NCBI GenBank assembly: GCA_964641715.1
Contig: CAZXMB010000074.1
Coordinates: forward strand, 1-14,852
Source: CAZXMB01 sp964641715
GTDB lineage: Bacteria > Desulfobacterota > BSN033 > UBA1163
Direction: 5' to 3'
Length of the DNA stretch: 14,852 nt
The notes beneath the pieces are model-generated. The model was not told the DNA's origin and made no database searches. It saw only the letters and a list, made by a program, of their open reading frames with translations. A program made the translations under genes and the position numbers. Below, in pieces: positions 6,141 to 12,959 of the stretch (within the stretch, counting starts at the first letter, position 1; each line of letters opens with the position of its first letter).

Positions 6141-7166
6141 ATGAACCCAAAAACAAGCCCGGAATATGTTCAGACAAGCCTTGCCGCCTCTCTCACGCTT
6201 GGCCTCAAGCAGGGATCCTTTCACCGGAATGCCAGATTGAAAGGTCTAAACCTCTTGCTCCATTATGAAGAGGGCTGTCTGGGAAGGTGCCACTTCTGCG
6301 GTCTCTCGTGTTTGAGAAAGGAAGGACCGAAAGGAAAGACTTTCATCCGTGTGGATTGGCCCCTTTATCCCCTGGAGGAGATCATTGAAAGGGCAAAGAG
6401 GAATCCACAGGTGCATCGGGTCTGTATCTCCATGATCACCCATCCCCATGCCCGAAAGGACACAGCCCATGTCATAAGGAAATTCAAAGAGGAGACAGAC
6501 CTCTTGATTAGCGTTCTTGTTGCCCCCACCCTGATTCAAAATATCGAATCCCTCAAGGAGATGAAGGATGCTGGAGCCGATTGGGTGGGGATTGCCATTG
6601 ATGCCGCCACCCCTGAGCTCTTTGACCGATTGAGAGGCAAAGGGGTAAATGGCCCTCATCGCTGGGATCATTACTGGGAAGTGACCGGGATGGCGGTTGA
6701 GGTTTTCGGGAAATTCCATGTCGGAATCCATCTTATTGTGGGTCTGGGTGAGACCGAGAGAGAGATGGTCGAAACGATTCAAAGAGGTCAGGATATGGGA
6801 ACCCATACCCACCTCTTTTCCTTCTTTCCGGAAAAGGGAAGCCCGATGGAAGGCCACCCTTCCCCTCCGCTCGATCAATACCGAAAAATTCAGCTTTCCC
6901 GCTGGATCATCAATGAGGGTCTGGGGTCAGGAGCCCAGATGAAGTTTGATGAGAAGGGGAGATTGATCGATTTCGGAATGGACACCCGGCCTCTCATCCG
7001 GATGGGCGAGCCTTTTATGACCTCAGGATGTCCTGGTCGAGACGGGAAAGTGGCCTGCAACAGGCCGTACGGCAATGAACGCCCATCCGGCCCGATCAGA
7101 AATTTTCCCTTTATGCCTGAACCGGAAGATATCGAGGAGATCAGGAAACAATTAGGAATATCATGA
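6141..7166 (+). CDS. Radical SAM protein, candidate subunit of split lipoyl synthase (LipS1/LipS2 type)
   Basis: 341 residues. The radical SAM [4Fe-4S] motif is C46-x3-C50-x2-C53 (EEGCLGRCHFCG), with a further Cys57 close by. Cys297 and Cys306 lie in a conserved tail SGCPGR...CNRPYGNERP, a likely place for ligands of an auxiliary cluster. The overall pattern fits biotin-synthase-related radical SAM proteins (COG2516-like). LipS1 and LipS2, shown in Thermococcus kodakarensis to act together as lipoyl synthase, belong to such families. The ligase and LipT-like neighbours make this the likely job here: sulfur insertion into the octanoyl chain on a carrier protein. My guess is LipS1, but the numbering cannot be settled from sequence alone. 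A ribosome site (GAGGGAAAG) precedes the ATG. The spacer from the flavoprotein is 37 bases, within the repeat zone. Confidence 0.82.
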   Translation: MNPKTSPEYVQTSLAASLTLGLKQGSFHRNARLKGLNLLLHYEEGCLGRCHFCGLSCLRKEGPKGKTFIRVDWPLYPLEEIIERAKRNPQVHRVCISMITHPHARKDTAHVIRKFKEETDLLISVLVAPTLIQNIESLKEMKDAGADWVGIAIDAATPELFDRLRGKGVNGPHRWDHYWEVTGMAVEVFGKFHVGIHLIVGLGETEREMVETIQRGQDMGTHTHLFSFFPEKGSPMEGHPSPPLDQYRKIQLSRWIINEGLGSGAQMKFDEKGRLIDFGMDTRPLIRMGEPFMTSGCPGRDGKVACNRPYGNERPSGPIRNFPFMPEPEDIEEIRKQLGIS

Positions 7167-7167
7167 C

Positions 7168-7300
7168 AATAACCAAACACCAAGTACCAATAACCAAATA
7201 AATTCCAATAATCAATCACCAAAAATACTTATATCAGGTTATTGGGAATTGGTCATGAGTTATTATTTGGAGCTTGGAATTTGGTTTACTGGAAATTGAC
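7168..7300. repeat. AT-rich imperfect inverted repeat between the two radical SAM genes
   Basis: The left arm (about 7171-7220) is rich in ACCAA units (AACCAAACACCAAGTACCAA). The right arm (about 7239-7287) is its imperfect reverse complement (TTGGAGCTTGGAATTTGG). This is the style of a short, non-coding, MITE-like dispersed repeat common in intergenic regions of deltaproteobacterial and related genomes. Composition drops sharply from the roughly 50 percent GC of its neighbours. It fills the whole spacer inside the operon. TTGACA at 7296-7301 is a perfect -35 string, but no -10 follows. Confidence 0.65.
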
Positions 7301-7317
7301 ATATACCCGAACCAACT

Positions 7318-8274
7318 ATGATTAAGAATTTGTTACGATTCCCCTTAACAGAACTCCAGGCTGAGGCTTTCAGGCTCCGAAAGCTCCATTTTGGCCATAA
7401 GCTTACCTTCTCCATCCCCGGAACGGTTTCTTACCAGGACCATACCCTTTCCTTCCATAAAGACCGATTTGCGGCGATCAGTGTCACGGGTAATCACTGC
7501 GATCTTCGATGCGGGCATTGCCAGGGGAAACTCCTTGAATCGATGATCCCTGCGGAGGATCCCGGGATTTTCCTCCAAATTGTTGAACGACTCCGGATGA
7601 ACGGTGCCCATGGGATCCTGGTGAGCGGGGGAGCAACTCCCGATGGAGAAGTCCCCCTTGAGAAATTTATCCCCCCGATCAAGGAAATCAAGGGGAAAAA
7701 TCCGTCCTTTAAAATCATCGTCCACACCGGCCTCATTAAAAAGGAAACGGCAGAGGGGTTGAAAGAGGCAGGGGTGGATCAGATTCTTCTCGATGTCATC
7801 GGCGATAATGAAACGATCCGGGAAATCTACCATCTCAATAAGAGGGTTGAAGATTACGAGGAGACGCTCCGGATGCTAAAAGAAATGGGCCACTGTCTTG
7901 CCCCTCATATCATCATCGGTCATCATTTCGGGGAGATCAGAGGGGAGTGGAGAGCCCTTGAGACCGTCACCCGGGTAGGTGTTGAAACCATTGTCCTGGT
8001 CGTCCTCAAACCTCTGACCGGAAAAAATTCCCACAGAATTCCGGCGCCGGAAGAGACCTCAAGAATTTCAGCCATTGCACGTATTCTTAATCCCAGCATT
8101 CCTCTCCGTATGGGATGTATCCGTCCCGCCCATCCGTGGAAGGCAGCGATGGAGAAAGGGGCGATTGACTCCGGAGTCAATACCATCGCCTATCCCCTTC
8201 AGGGAACGATTGATTATGCCAATGAGATCGGTCTCGAAACTAAATTCATCGAGATGTGCTGCAGCTTGATTTGA
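7318..8274 (+). CDS. Radical SAM protein, second candidate subunit of split lipoyl synthase
   Basis: 318 residues. Radical SAM motif C61-x3-C65-x2-C68 (GNHCDLRCGHCQG), preceded by AAISVTG and followed by LVSGGATPDGEVPL, the SAM-binding glycine-rich strand. Extra Cys at 267 (RMGCIRP) and at the very C-terminus (Cys314, Cys315 in MCCSLI) could hold an auxiliary cluster. The pattern fits the COG1856-like biotin-synthase homologues, the second of the two families that pair as LipS1/LipS2. Pairing with the preceding radical SAM gene, plus the ligase upstream, supports lipoyl synthesis. It could be LipS2, but numbering is unproved. No clear ribosome site precedes the ATG at 7318, unlike its neighbours, perhaps because the repeat displaced the original leader. 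The 3' end overlaps mutY by 19 bases. Confidence 0.82.
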   Translation: MIKNLLRFPLTELQAEAFRLRKLHFGHKLTFSIPGTVSYQDHTLSFHKDRFAAISVTGNHCDLRCGHCQGKLLESMIPAEDPGIFLQIVERLRMNGAHGILVSGGATPDGEVPLEKFIPPIKEIKGKNPSFKIIVHTGLIKKETAEGLKEAGVDQILLDVIGDNETIREIYHLNKRVEDYEETLRMLKEMGHCLAPHIIIGHHFGEIRGEWRALETVTRVGVETIVLVVLKPLTGKNSHRIPAPEETSRISAIARILNPSIPLRMGCIRPAHPWKAAMEKGAIDSGVNTIAYPLQGTIDYANEIGLETKFIEMCCSLI

Positions 8275-9449
8275 AAAAGAGAATCCAGTCTAAACTACTT
8301 CGATGGTTTGAAAAAAACAAAAGAGACCTTCCCTGGAGAAAGACCAGAGACCCCTATGCCATCTGGATTTCGGAGATCATGCTTCAACAGACCCAGGTCG
8401 CTACGGTCATCCCTTATTACAAGACATTCCTCAAAACCTTTCCCACGATCAGCGATCTGGCCAGAGCGGACCTCTCAAAAGTCCTGAAAGTCTGGGAAGG
8501 ACTCGGATACTATTCGAGAGCACGAAATCTTCATCGTGCCTCTCAGATGATCTTAAACCATTTTCATGGAAAAATTCCTGATACTCTGAAAGACCTTCTC
8601 AGCCTGCCTGGAATCGGTCGATCCACGGCAGGTGCTATTCTCTCCTTCGCTTTTAACAAGGATGCGCCCATTCTGGACGGAAATACAAAAAGGATCCTTT
8701 CCCGACTCTTTGCCGTTTCCAATATAGACGCACCAAATAGCTTGTCATTGCGAGGACCCCGCACTTTATGCGGGGGACGAAGCAATCCCCGTAAAAATGA
8801 GATTGCCGCGCCCTTCGGGTTCGCAACGACATGCAAAGACGATAAGTCGCTTTGTATCGGGAAACCATTAAAAGGTAAAGCCGATGATATTCTCTGGCAA
8901 ATCTCAGGGTCCTTGATCCCAAAGGGGTTCTCGAATCCTTTTAACCAGGCCCTCATGGATTTGGGTTCCATGATCTGTACTCCAAATGACCCTTCGTGTC
9001 CAGAATGTCCCCTCCACAGCCTTTGTAAGGGAAGGCGATCAGGAGAACCAGAGCGTTTCCCTCTAAAAACCCCTAAAAAGAAAATTCCCCACATTGAAGG
9101 TGTCTGCGCTGTGATTTGGAAGAAAAGAAGAGTTCTTCTCAATCAGAGGCCGCCATCCGGCCTCTTGGGAGGGTTATGGGAGTTTCCCAATTGGAAAACT
9201 GAATCAAAATCGAGGACTGGGTTAAGGGATCGTATTAAGAAAGAAACGGGAATGGATGTCGAGGTCAAGGGGTTTATTGGGACCTTCAAACAAACTTTCT
9301 CTCACTTCAAACTCACCCTTCATGTCTACCATTGTCAGCCCATGGATGGAAAAGGGAAAGGTGAATGGGTTTCTGTGAAAAACCTCTCTCTTTTTCCAAT
9401 GCCCCGCATTCATAGAAGACTTGCTGAAATATTGGAGGCCCAGTTCTAA
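8256..9449 (+). CDS. mutY: A/G-specific adenine DNA glycosylase MutY with an in-frame repeat insertion
   Basis: Removes adenine mispaired with 8-oxoguanine. In the 397 residues are: SEIMLQQTQV with catalytic Glu40; the helix-hairpin-helix LPGIGRSTA at 118-125; Asp141 in LDGNTKR; the [4Fe-4S] ligands C241-x6-C248-x2-C251-x5-C257; and a C-terminal NUDIX-like 8-oxoG recognition domain (LLNQRPPSGLLGGLWEFP at 294-311, TFKQTFSHF at 343-351). Between FAVSNIDAP (to 160) and KADDILWQI (from 208) there are about 45 extra residues absent from usual MutY. Most of these are encoded by a palindromic repeat at 8743-8831. The reading frame is kept and all catalytic residues are present, so the enzyme may still work. 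The start is GTG at 8256, overlapping the radical SAM gene; a TTG at 8271 is an alternative. mutY is not a lipoate gene and may simply ride on the operon. Confidence 0.93.
   Translation: MLQLDLKKRIQSKLLRWFEKNKRDLPWRKTRDPYAIWISEIMLQQTQVATVIPYYKTFLKTFPTISDLARADLSKVLKVWEGLGYYSRARNLHRASQMILNHFHGKIPDTLKDLLSLPGIGRSTAGAILSFAFNKDAPILDGNTKRILSRLFAVSNIDAPNSLSLRGPRTLCGGRSNPRKNEIAAPFGFATTCKDDKSLCIGKPLKGKADDILWQISGSLIPKGFSNPFNQALMDLGSMICTPNDPSCPECPLHSLCKGRRSGEPERFPLKTPKKKIPHIEGVCAVIWKKRRVLLNQRPPSGLLGGLWEFPNWKTESKSRTGLRDRIKKETGMDVEVKGFIGTFKQTFSHFKLTLHVYHCQPMDGKGKGEWVSVKNLSLFPMPRIHRRLAEILEAQF
8743..8831. repeat. Dispersed palindromic element inserted within mutY
   Basis: An 89-base element with imperfect terminal inverted repeats: TGTCATTGCGA at the left and TCGCAACGACA at the right. 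Inside are ACGAAGCAATC and GAGATTGC, again inverted to each other, and an inner hairpin CCCCGC/GCGGGG. The layout (TGTCATTGCGAGG...ACGAAGCAATC) is one I recognise as a very common dispersed repeat of deltaproteobacterial and related genomes, normally intergenic. Here it is translated in frame as residues about 163-192 of MutY. Confidence 0.85.
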
Positions 9450-9582
9450 CAGCCGACACCGATCGTCCCCATTTCTTCTGCCCCCGATGAAGGAATCAAA
9501 TGTCCTTTGTCAAGGCCCCTTTGATTACTTCACTAAGGTCAGGCCATTGAGCCCCCTTTTTTAATTTTTCCTCTTTGCTCAT
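9446..9582 (-). CDS. Possible small protein downstream of rnr, apparently frameshifted
   Basis: An ATG at 9582, 17 bases after the rnr stop, is preceded by GGAGG at 9 bases. It opens a 28-residue ORF (MSKEEKLKKGAQWPDLSEVI and on) that ends in TGA at 9498-9496. A -1 shift near ACAAAGGAC (about 9503-9511) would join it to 19 more codons (GHLIPSSGAEEMGTIGVGC) ending in TAG at 9448-9446, for a total of about 45 residues. Both halves look protein-like (charged N-terminal part, then a Gly-rich tail ending in Cys), so this may be one small gene with a sequencing indel, a decayed gene or a programmed frameshift. I do not recognise the family. Its end overlaps the mutY stop on the other strand. Confidence 0.4.
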
Positions 9583-9598
9583 ATGCCTCTCCCTCCCC

Positions 9599-11764
9599 TT
9601 ATCTCCTCTTCTCCCCATCCATCTTTTTAATCAAAATAAAATCGATATGCCTTCTTTCCAGGTCGACCCACTCCACCCTCACCCTGACCGGATCTCCGAT
9701 CCTGAAACGCTTATGGGTCTTTTCTCCAATCAGGCTGTACTTATCCTCATGATAGTGATAGTAATCGTCGTGAAGGCTCGTCACTCTCACCAATCCCTCC
9801 ACAAAGATATCCTTCAATTCAACGAAAAACCCGAAGGCCATCACGCCGCTGACCACCCCCTCAAATTCCTCTCCGGTCTTCTCTTTCATAAATCGAACCC
9901 GGTAGCGGTCCAGTATCTCCCTCTCCGCTTCCATGGCCGCCCTTTCTCTTTGAGAAAGGTGGTCTGCTCTTTCAGCCAATCCCTCCCCTGAGGGAATCTT
10001 CTTCCCTTTAGATAAAGCCTTCTTAAGGAGCCGATGAACCATGAGATCAGGATACCGTCTGATGGGAGAGGTGAAGTGGGTATAGGCATCCGAGGAGAGT
10101 CCGAAATGGCCTGAATTCTTGGCCGAATATTTCGCCCATTTCATCGACCTGAGAAGGATATTATTGATTACCTTTTCCTCTGACCTCCCCTTGGCCTCCA
10201 GGAGAACCCTTTGCAATTCTTTCGGAGAACAGTCTCCCTCCCGCTTCATCTTATATCCCAGATGGGAAATAAACCTCCGAAATTCATCGATTGCTCCCTT
10301 TTGCGGAGGCTCATGGATTCGATAGATCATTGGAAAACCCTTCTCTTCCATAAAATGAGCAACGGCTTCATTGGCGGCAATCATAAATTCTTCAATCATC
10401 TGATGGGCCAGGTTTCTCTCGGCCCGGATGATCTCTTCTGTCTCGCCCTGAAGGTTGAGGATGACCTCAGGTTCCGGAAGATCAAAGTCAATGGCTCCTC
10501 TTTCCAATCTCTTTCTCCGGAGTTTTTGGCTGAGGTCGGCCATGAGTTCCAAGGAGGGTAGGAGATAACCAAATTTCCCCCTAACCTCCCTATCTCCGTC
10601 CACCAGGGCTTTTCTAACCAGGGTATAGGTGAGCCGCTCATCGCTTCGGATCACACCCGGATAGAATCGGACCCCCTGCTTCTCAGCATCCTCATTGAAT
10701 TTCAGCTCCACCGTAAGGGTCAGCCGGTCCACCCTTGGGCGGAGGCAGCAGATCTCATGAGAAAGTTCGGGGGGAAACATGGGAACGGCACGATCCGGGA
10801 AGTAGACGCTCGTTCCCCTGAGATAAGCCTCTTCATCTAAAGAAGTCCCTTCTCTGACATAATGGCTCACATCGGAAATGGAAACATAGAGTGTTATTTC
10901 TCCATTTCCATCTTTTTCAATAGCCACTGCGTCATCGAAATCTCTTGCATTTTCTCCATCGACCGTAAAAGTGATCACCTCTCTCAAATCAACGCGCTCT
11001 TCATCATTCCGAACAGAGGGAAGGACAGGAAGGCTTCTCGCCTCCTTCAGGGAAGAGGGTGAAAATCGATGGGGAAGGTCATATTTATGAATGATGATCT
11101 GCGGCTCCACATCCGGATCATCAGGATACCCGAGGATGTGCGTGACCCGGCCCTCCGGCCTCGCCCTCTCCGTAGGAAACCGGGTAATCTCAGCCACTAC
11201 TATCTGATTGGGTTTGGCTCTCCTCGTCTCCCCATCAGGGATATAAATCTCCTGGAGTATTCTTTCATCTTCGGGAATGATATAGGAGTAATTCTTTGCC
11301 CTCATAAACTTCCCGACGACCTTTCGGGCTCCCCTCTCAAGGATCCGGATGACCTTTCCTTCCTTCCCCTTTTTCCGGACCGACTCCACTCTGGCCACCA
11401 CCCGGTCTCCATGCATGGCCTCTCTCAGGTTCCGGGGGCTGATAAAGATGCCTTCCTCTCCCTCCTTCTCTGAAATGACAAACCCGTATCCGTCAGGGTG
11501 ACACCTCAGTTTGCCAATCAATAAATTCATCTTCTGAGGCAAGCCAAAACGATTCCCTCTGATCCTGATGATCTTCTCCTCCTCCATGAGATCCCGGATC
11601 AATTCTTTTAACCTATGCTTTTCTTCCCTTCCCAGGCCAAAACGGTTGAGGATCTCCTTGAGGAGAAGCGGTCTGCCTTCCTCTTCCATGAACCGGAGAA
11701 CCTCTTCGGCCGAAAGGTCTTTCCACCTAAATGTTTTCTCTTCTTCTTTCATTCTCTTTCCCAT
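9599..11764 (-). CDS. rnr: Ribonuclease R
   Basis: Processive 3'-to-5' exoribonuclease of the RNB family, able to degrade structured RNA, acting in the cytoplasm. Domains in the 721 residues: an N-terminal winged helix (about 18-75) and cold-shock domains (about 80-230, with CHPDGYGFV). Next comes the RNB catalytic domain (about 255-590), with the metal-binding aspartates 269, 275, 277 and 278 in DGENARDFDDA, then YFPDRAVPMFPPELSHEICCLRP and HFGLSSDAYTHFTSPIRRYPDL. A C-terminal S1 domain (about 630-712) follows. Shorter than E. coli RNase R (813) because it lacks the long basic tail, as in many other bacteria. ATG at 11764 is used; an in-frame ATG at 11752 is possible, since the ribosome site (GGAG) is 12 bases off. 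It follows the DUF362 gene by 40 bases and is probably co-transcribed. Confidence 0.96.
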   Translation of the reverse strand: MGKRMKEEEKTFRWKDLSAEEVLRFMEEEGRPLLLKEILNRFGLGREEKHRLKELIRDLMEEEKIIRIRGNRFGLPQKMNLLIGKLRCHPDGYGFVISEKEGEEGIFISPRNLREAMHGDRVVARVESVRKKGKEGKVIRILERGARKVVGKFMRAKNYSYIIPEDERILQEIYIPDGETRRAKPNQIVVAEITRFPTERARPEGRVTHILGYPDDPDVEPQIIIHKYDLPHRFSPSSLKEARSLPVLPSVRNDEERVDLREVITFTVDGENARDFDDAVAIEKDGNGEITLYVSISDVSHYVREGTSLDEEAYLRGTSVYFPDRAVPMFPPELSHEICCLRPRVDRLTLTVELKFNEDAEKQGVRFYPGVIRSDERLTYTLVRKALVDGDREVRGKFGYLLPSLELMADLSQKLRRKRLERGAIDFDLPEPEVILNLQGETEEIIRAERNLAHQMIEEFMIAANEAVAHFMEEKGFPMIYRIHEPPQKGAIDEFRRFISHLGYKMKREGDCSPKELQRVLLEAKGRSEEKVINNILLRSMKWAKYSAKNSGHFGLSSDAYTHFTSPIRRYPDLMVHRLLKKALSKGKKIPSGEGLAERADHLSQRERAAMEAEREILDRYRVRFMKEKTGEEFEGVVSGVMAFGFFVELKDIFVEGLVRVTSLHDDYYHYHEDKYSLIGEKTHKRFRIGDPVRVRVEWVDLERRHIDFILIKKMDGEKRR

Positions 11765-11804
11765 GTTTATTTAGATCTCCGCTACCGAATTCCGAACTAA
11801 AAAA

Positions 11805-12881
11805 TCACTCTTCTTCTTCCTTTAAAACAGCCATCCTCACGGTCTTCATCAGGCCTTTAAAACCGGGGATATTGGGTTCCAGATCTCTCGCCAGCAATTC
11901 AATCTCCTCTTTCCCTTTAATCCCTAAGCCCAGTTCCATGGCTCGCCTCACCTGCCTCTGGTCCCAAACTTCAACCTCTCTGATCCGGGGAAGTTCGGAA
12001 TAATGCTTCAATACCCCTAACCCAATCACATCTGCCGCAATCCGATCTCCGGTGGCGATGATCAGGTTCGGATCCATAGCCCTGCCCTTCCAGGGTCCTC
12101 CCTCTACCATGATTCTGGTTCCATCCACAATATGGAGATCCGGGGTACAGGCCAAATTCACCTCGGCAATCACCTCTTCCCAGTGGGACCGGTCGACCAG
12201 ATAGGGACGGTGTCTAAAATGCGTTGCGCCAATAAAATTCTTCAATGCGATACTGTAAGTCGCTGACTGATGGGTCTTGATCACCGGAAGGTTGATGATC
12301 CGGTCAACCTGAAAAAGAGCCTCTGAGACATAGACCCTTTTCAGAAATTCCCCTTCGGGGAGATCAACAGAAATCCACCCTCCCTCGTCAAAAGGAACCA
12401 GTTCAGCCTCCACTTCCTCTGCCATCAATTTGATAAAGGTCGCATCCATATTCTTCCGTGTCGGAAGCTTAAAGAAAGCGGACATGTCTCCAACGAGAAC
12501 CCGGCGGGCTCCGGATTCATAAAGGATCTTAGCCACAGCCCTGATCACCCGCGGATTGGTGGTTGCGGGCGGAGGAGAACCGCAAAGGATATTGGGTTTC
12601 AGGAGGACCGACTTCCCAAGGACATTGAGCCTCTCCATTCCCCCGATGAGATCGATGGCTGTCCGAACCATCTTCTCCACATCTCTTCCATGAACAATGC
12701 TGACCAGTGCTTTTTCATCCTCCTTAAAGGGATTGGGTCTCGGGGAAAATTTTTTTCTCTTGGGAGGAATGACGAAAGGCCACCAGATGGCCCGCCAGCG
12801 GAAGGTGAAAAACATAAGGAGGACCAGACCCAGAGCAATGAGAAAGGAACGTCGGGGCATCCCCCTAACGGCAATCTTCAT
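11805..12881 (-). CDS. DUF362 domain protein with Tat-type N-terminus
   Basis: 358 residues. The N-terminus MPRRSFLIALGLVLLMFFTF (from residue 8) has a twin-arginine pair and a hydrophobic stretch, so export by the Tat pathway or anchoring in the inner membrane is likely. About 55-340 match the DUF362 pattern: VLLKPNILCGSPPPATTNPRVIRAV, VLVGDMS, DRIINLPVIKTHQSATYSIALKNFIGATHF, VDGTRIMVEGGP and DRIAADVIG. DUF362 proteins often accompany ferredoxin domains; none is seen here, and Cys is limited to about two positions. Function is unknown. The start at 12881 has GAGG 6 bases upstream; the ATG at 12860 (MPRRSFL) is an alternative after AGGGGG. A terminator for the upstream gene ends only about 15 bases before the start, so its promoter position is unclear. 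Confidence 0.85.
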   Translation of the reverse strand: MKIAVRGMPRRSFLIALGLVLLMFFTFRWRAIWWPFVIPPKRKKFSPRPNPFKEDEKALVSIVHGRDVEKMVRTAIDLIGGMERLNVLGKSVLLKPNILCGSPPPATTNPRVIRAVAKILYESGARRVLVGDMSAFFKLPTRKNMDATFIKLMAEEVEAELVPFDEGGWISVDLPEGEFLKRVYVSEALFQVDRIINLPVIKTHQSATYSIALKNFIGATHFRHRPYLVDRSHWEEVIAEVNLACTPDLHIVDGTRIMVEGGPWKGRAMDPNLIIATGDRIAADVIGLGVLKHYSELPRIREVEVWDQRQVRRAMELGLGIKGKEEIELLARDLEPNIPGFKGLMKTVRMAVLKEEEE

Positions 12882-12895
12882 ACGATTCCTCTCTT

Positions 12896-12921
12896 AAAAA
12901 GAAAAAGGGGGATCCTCCCCC
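12896..12921 (-). terminator. Rho-independent terminator after the Yip1-family gene
   Basis: On the minus strand, GGGGG-AGGAT-CCCCC (12921-12907) forms a GC stem with a 5-base loop, directly followed by TTTTTCTTTTT (12906-12896). This is a classical intrinsic terminator 39 bases past the stop of the upstream gene. It also lies immediately before the ribosome site of the DUF362 gene. Confidence 0.8.
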
Positions 12922-12959
12922 TCTTCCTCTAAAGAAAAGCCCTTTCCATCCACCCGGCT

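Noticed and set aside
8564..9142. A 192-residue open frame on the minus strand opposite mutY
   Set aside because: mutY is certain on the plus strand; the antisense frame has no ribosome site and no family motif.
9450..9598. A SECIS-like or Sec reading at the TGA (9496-9498) of the small ORF
   Set aside because: Read-through in the same frame gives no conserved-looking residues and no suitable hairpin follows; a frameshift explains the tail better.
10980..11050. LPSVRNDEE in RNase R looked like another translated palindromic repeat
   Set aside because: The spacing between the cold-shock part and the catalytic DGENARDFDDA motif is normal for RNase R and no inverted-repeat structure is seen, so there is no insertion.
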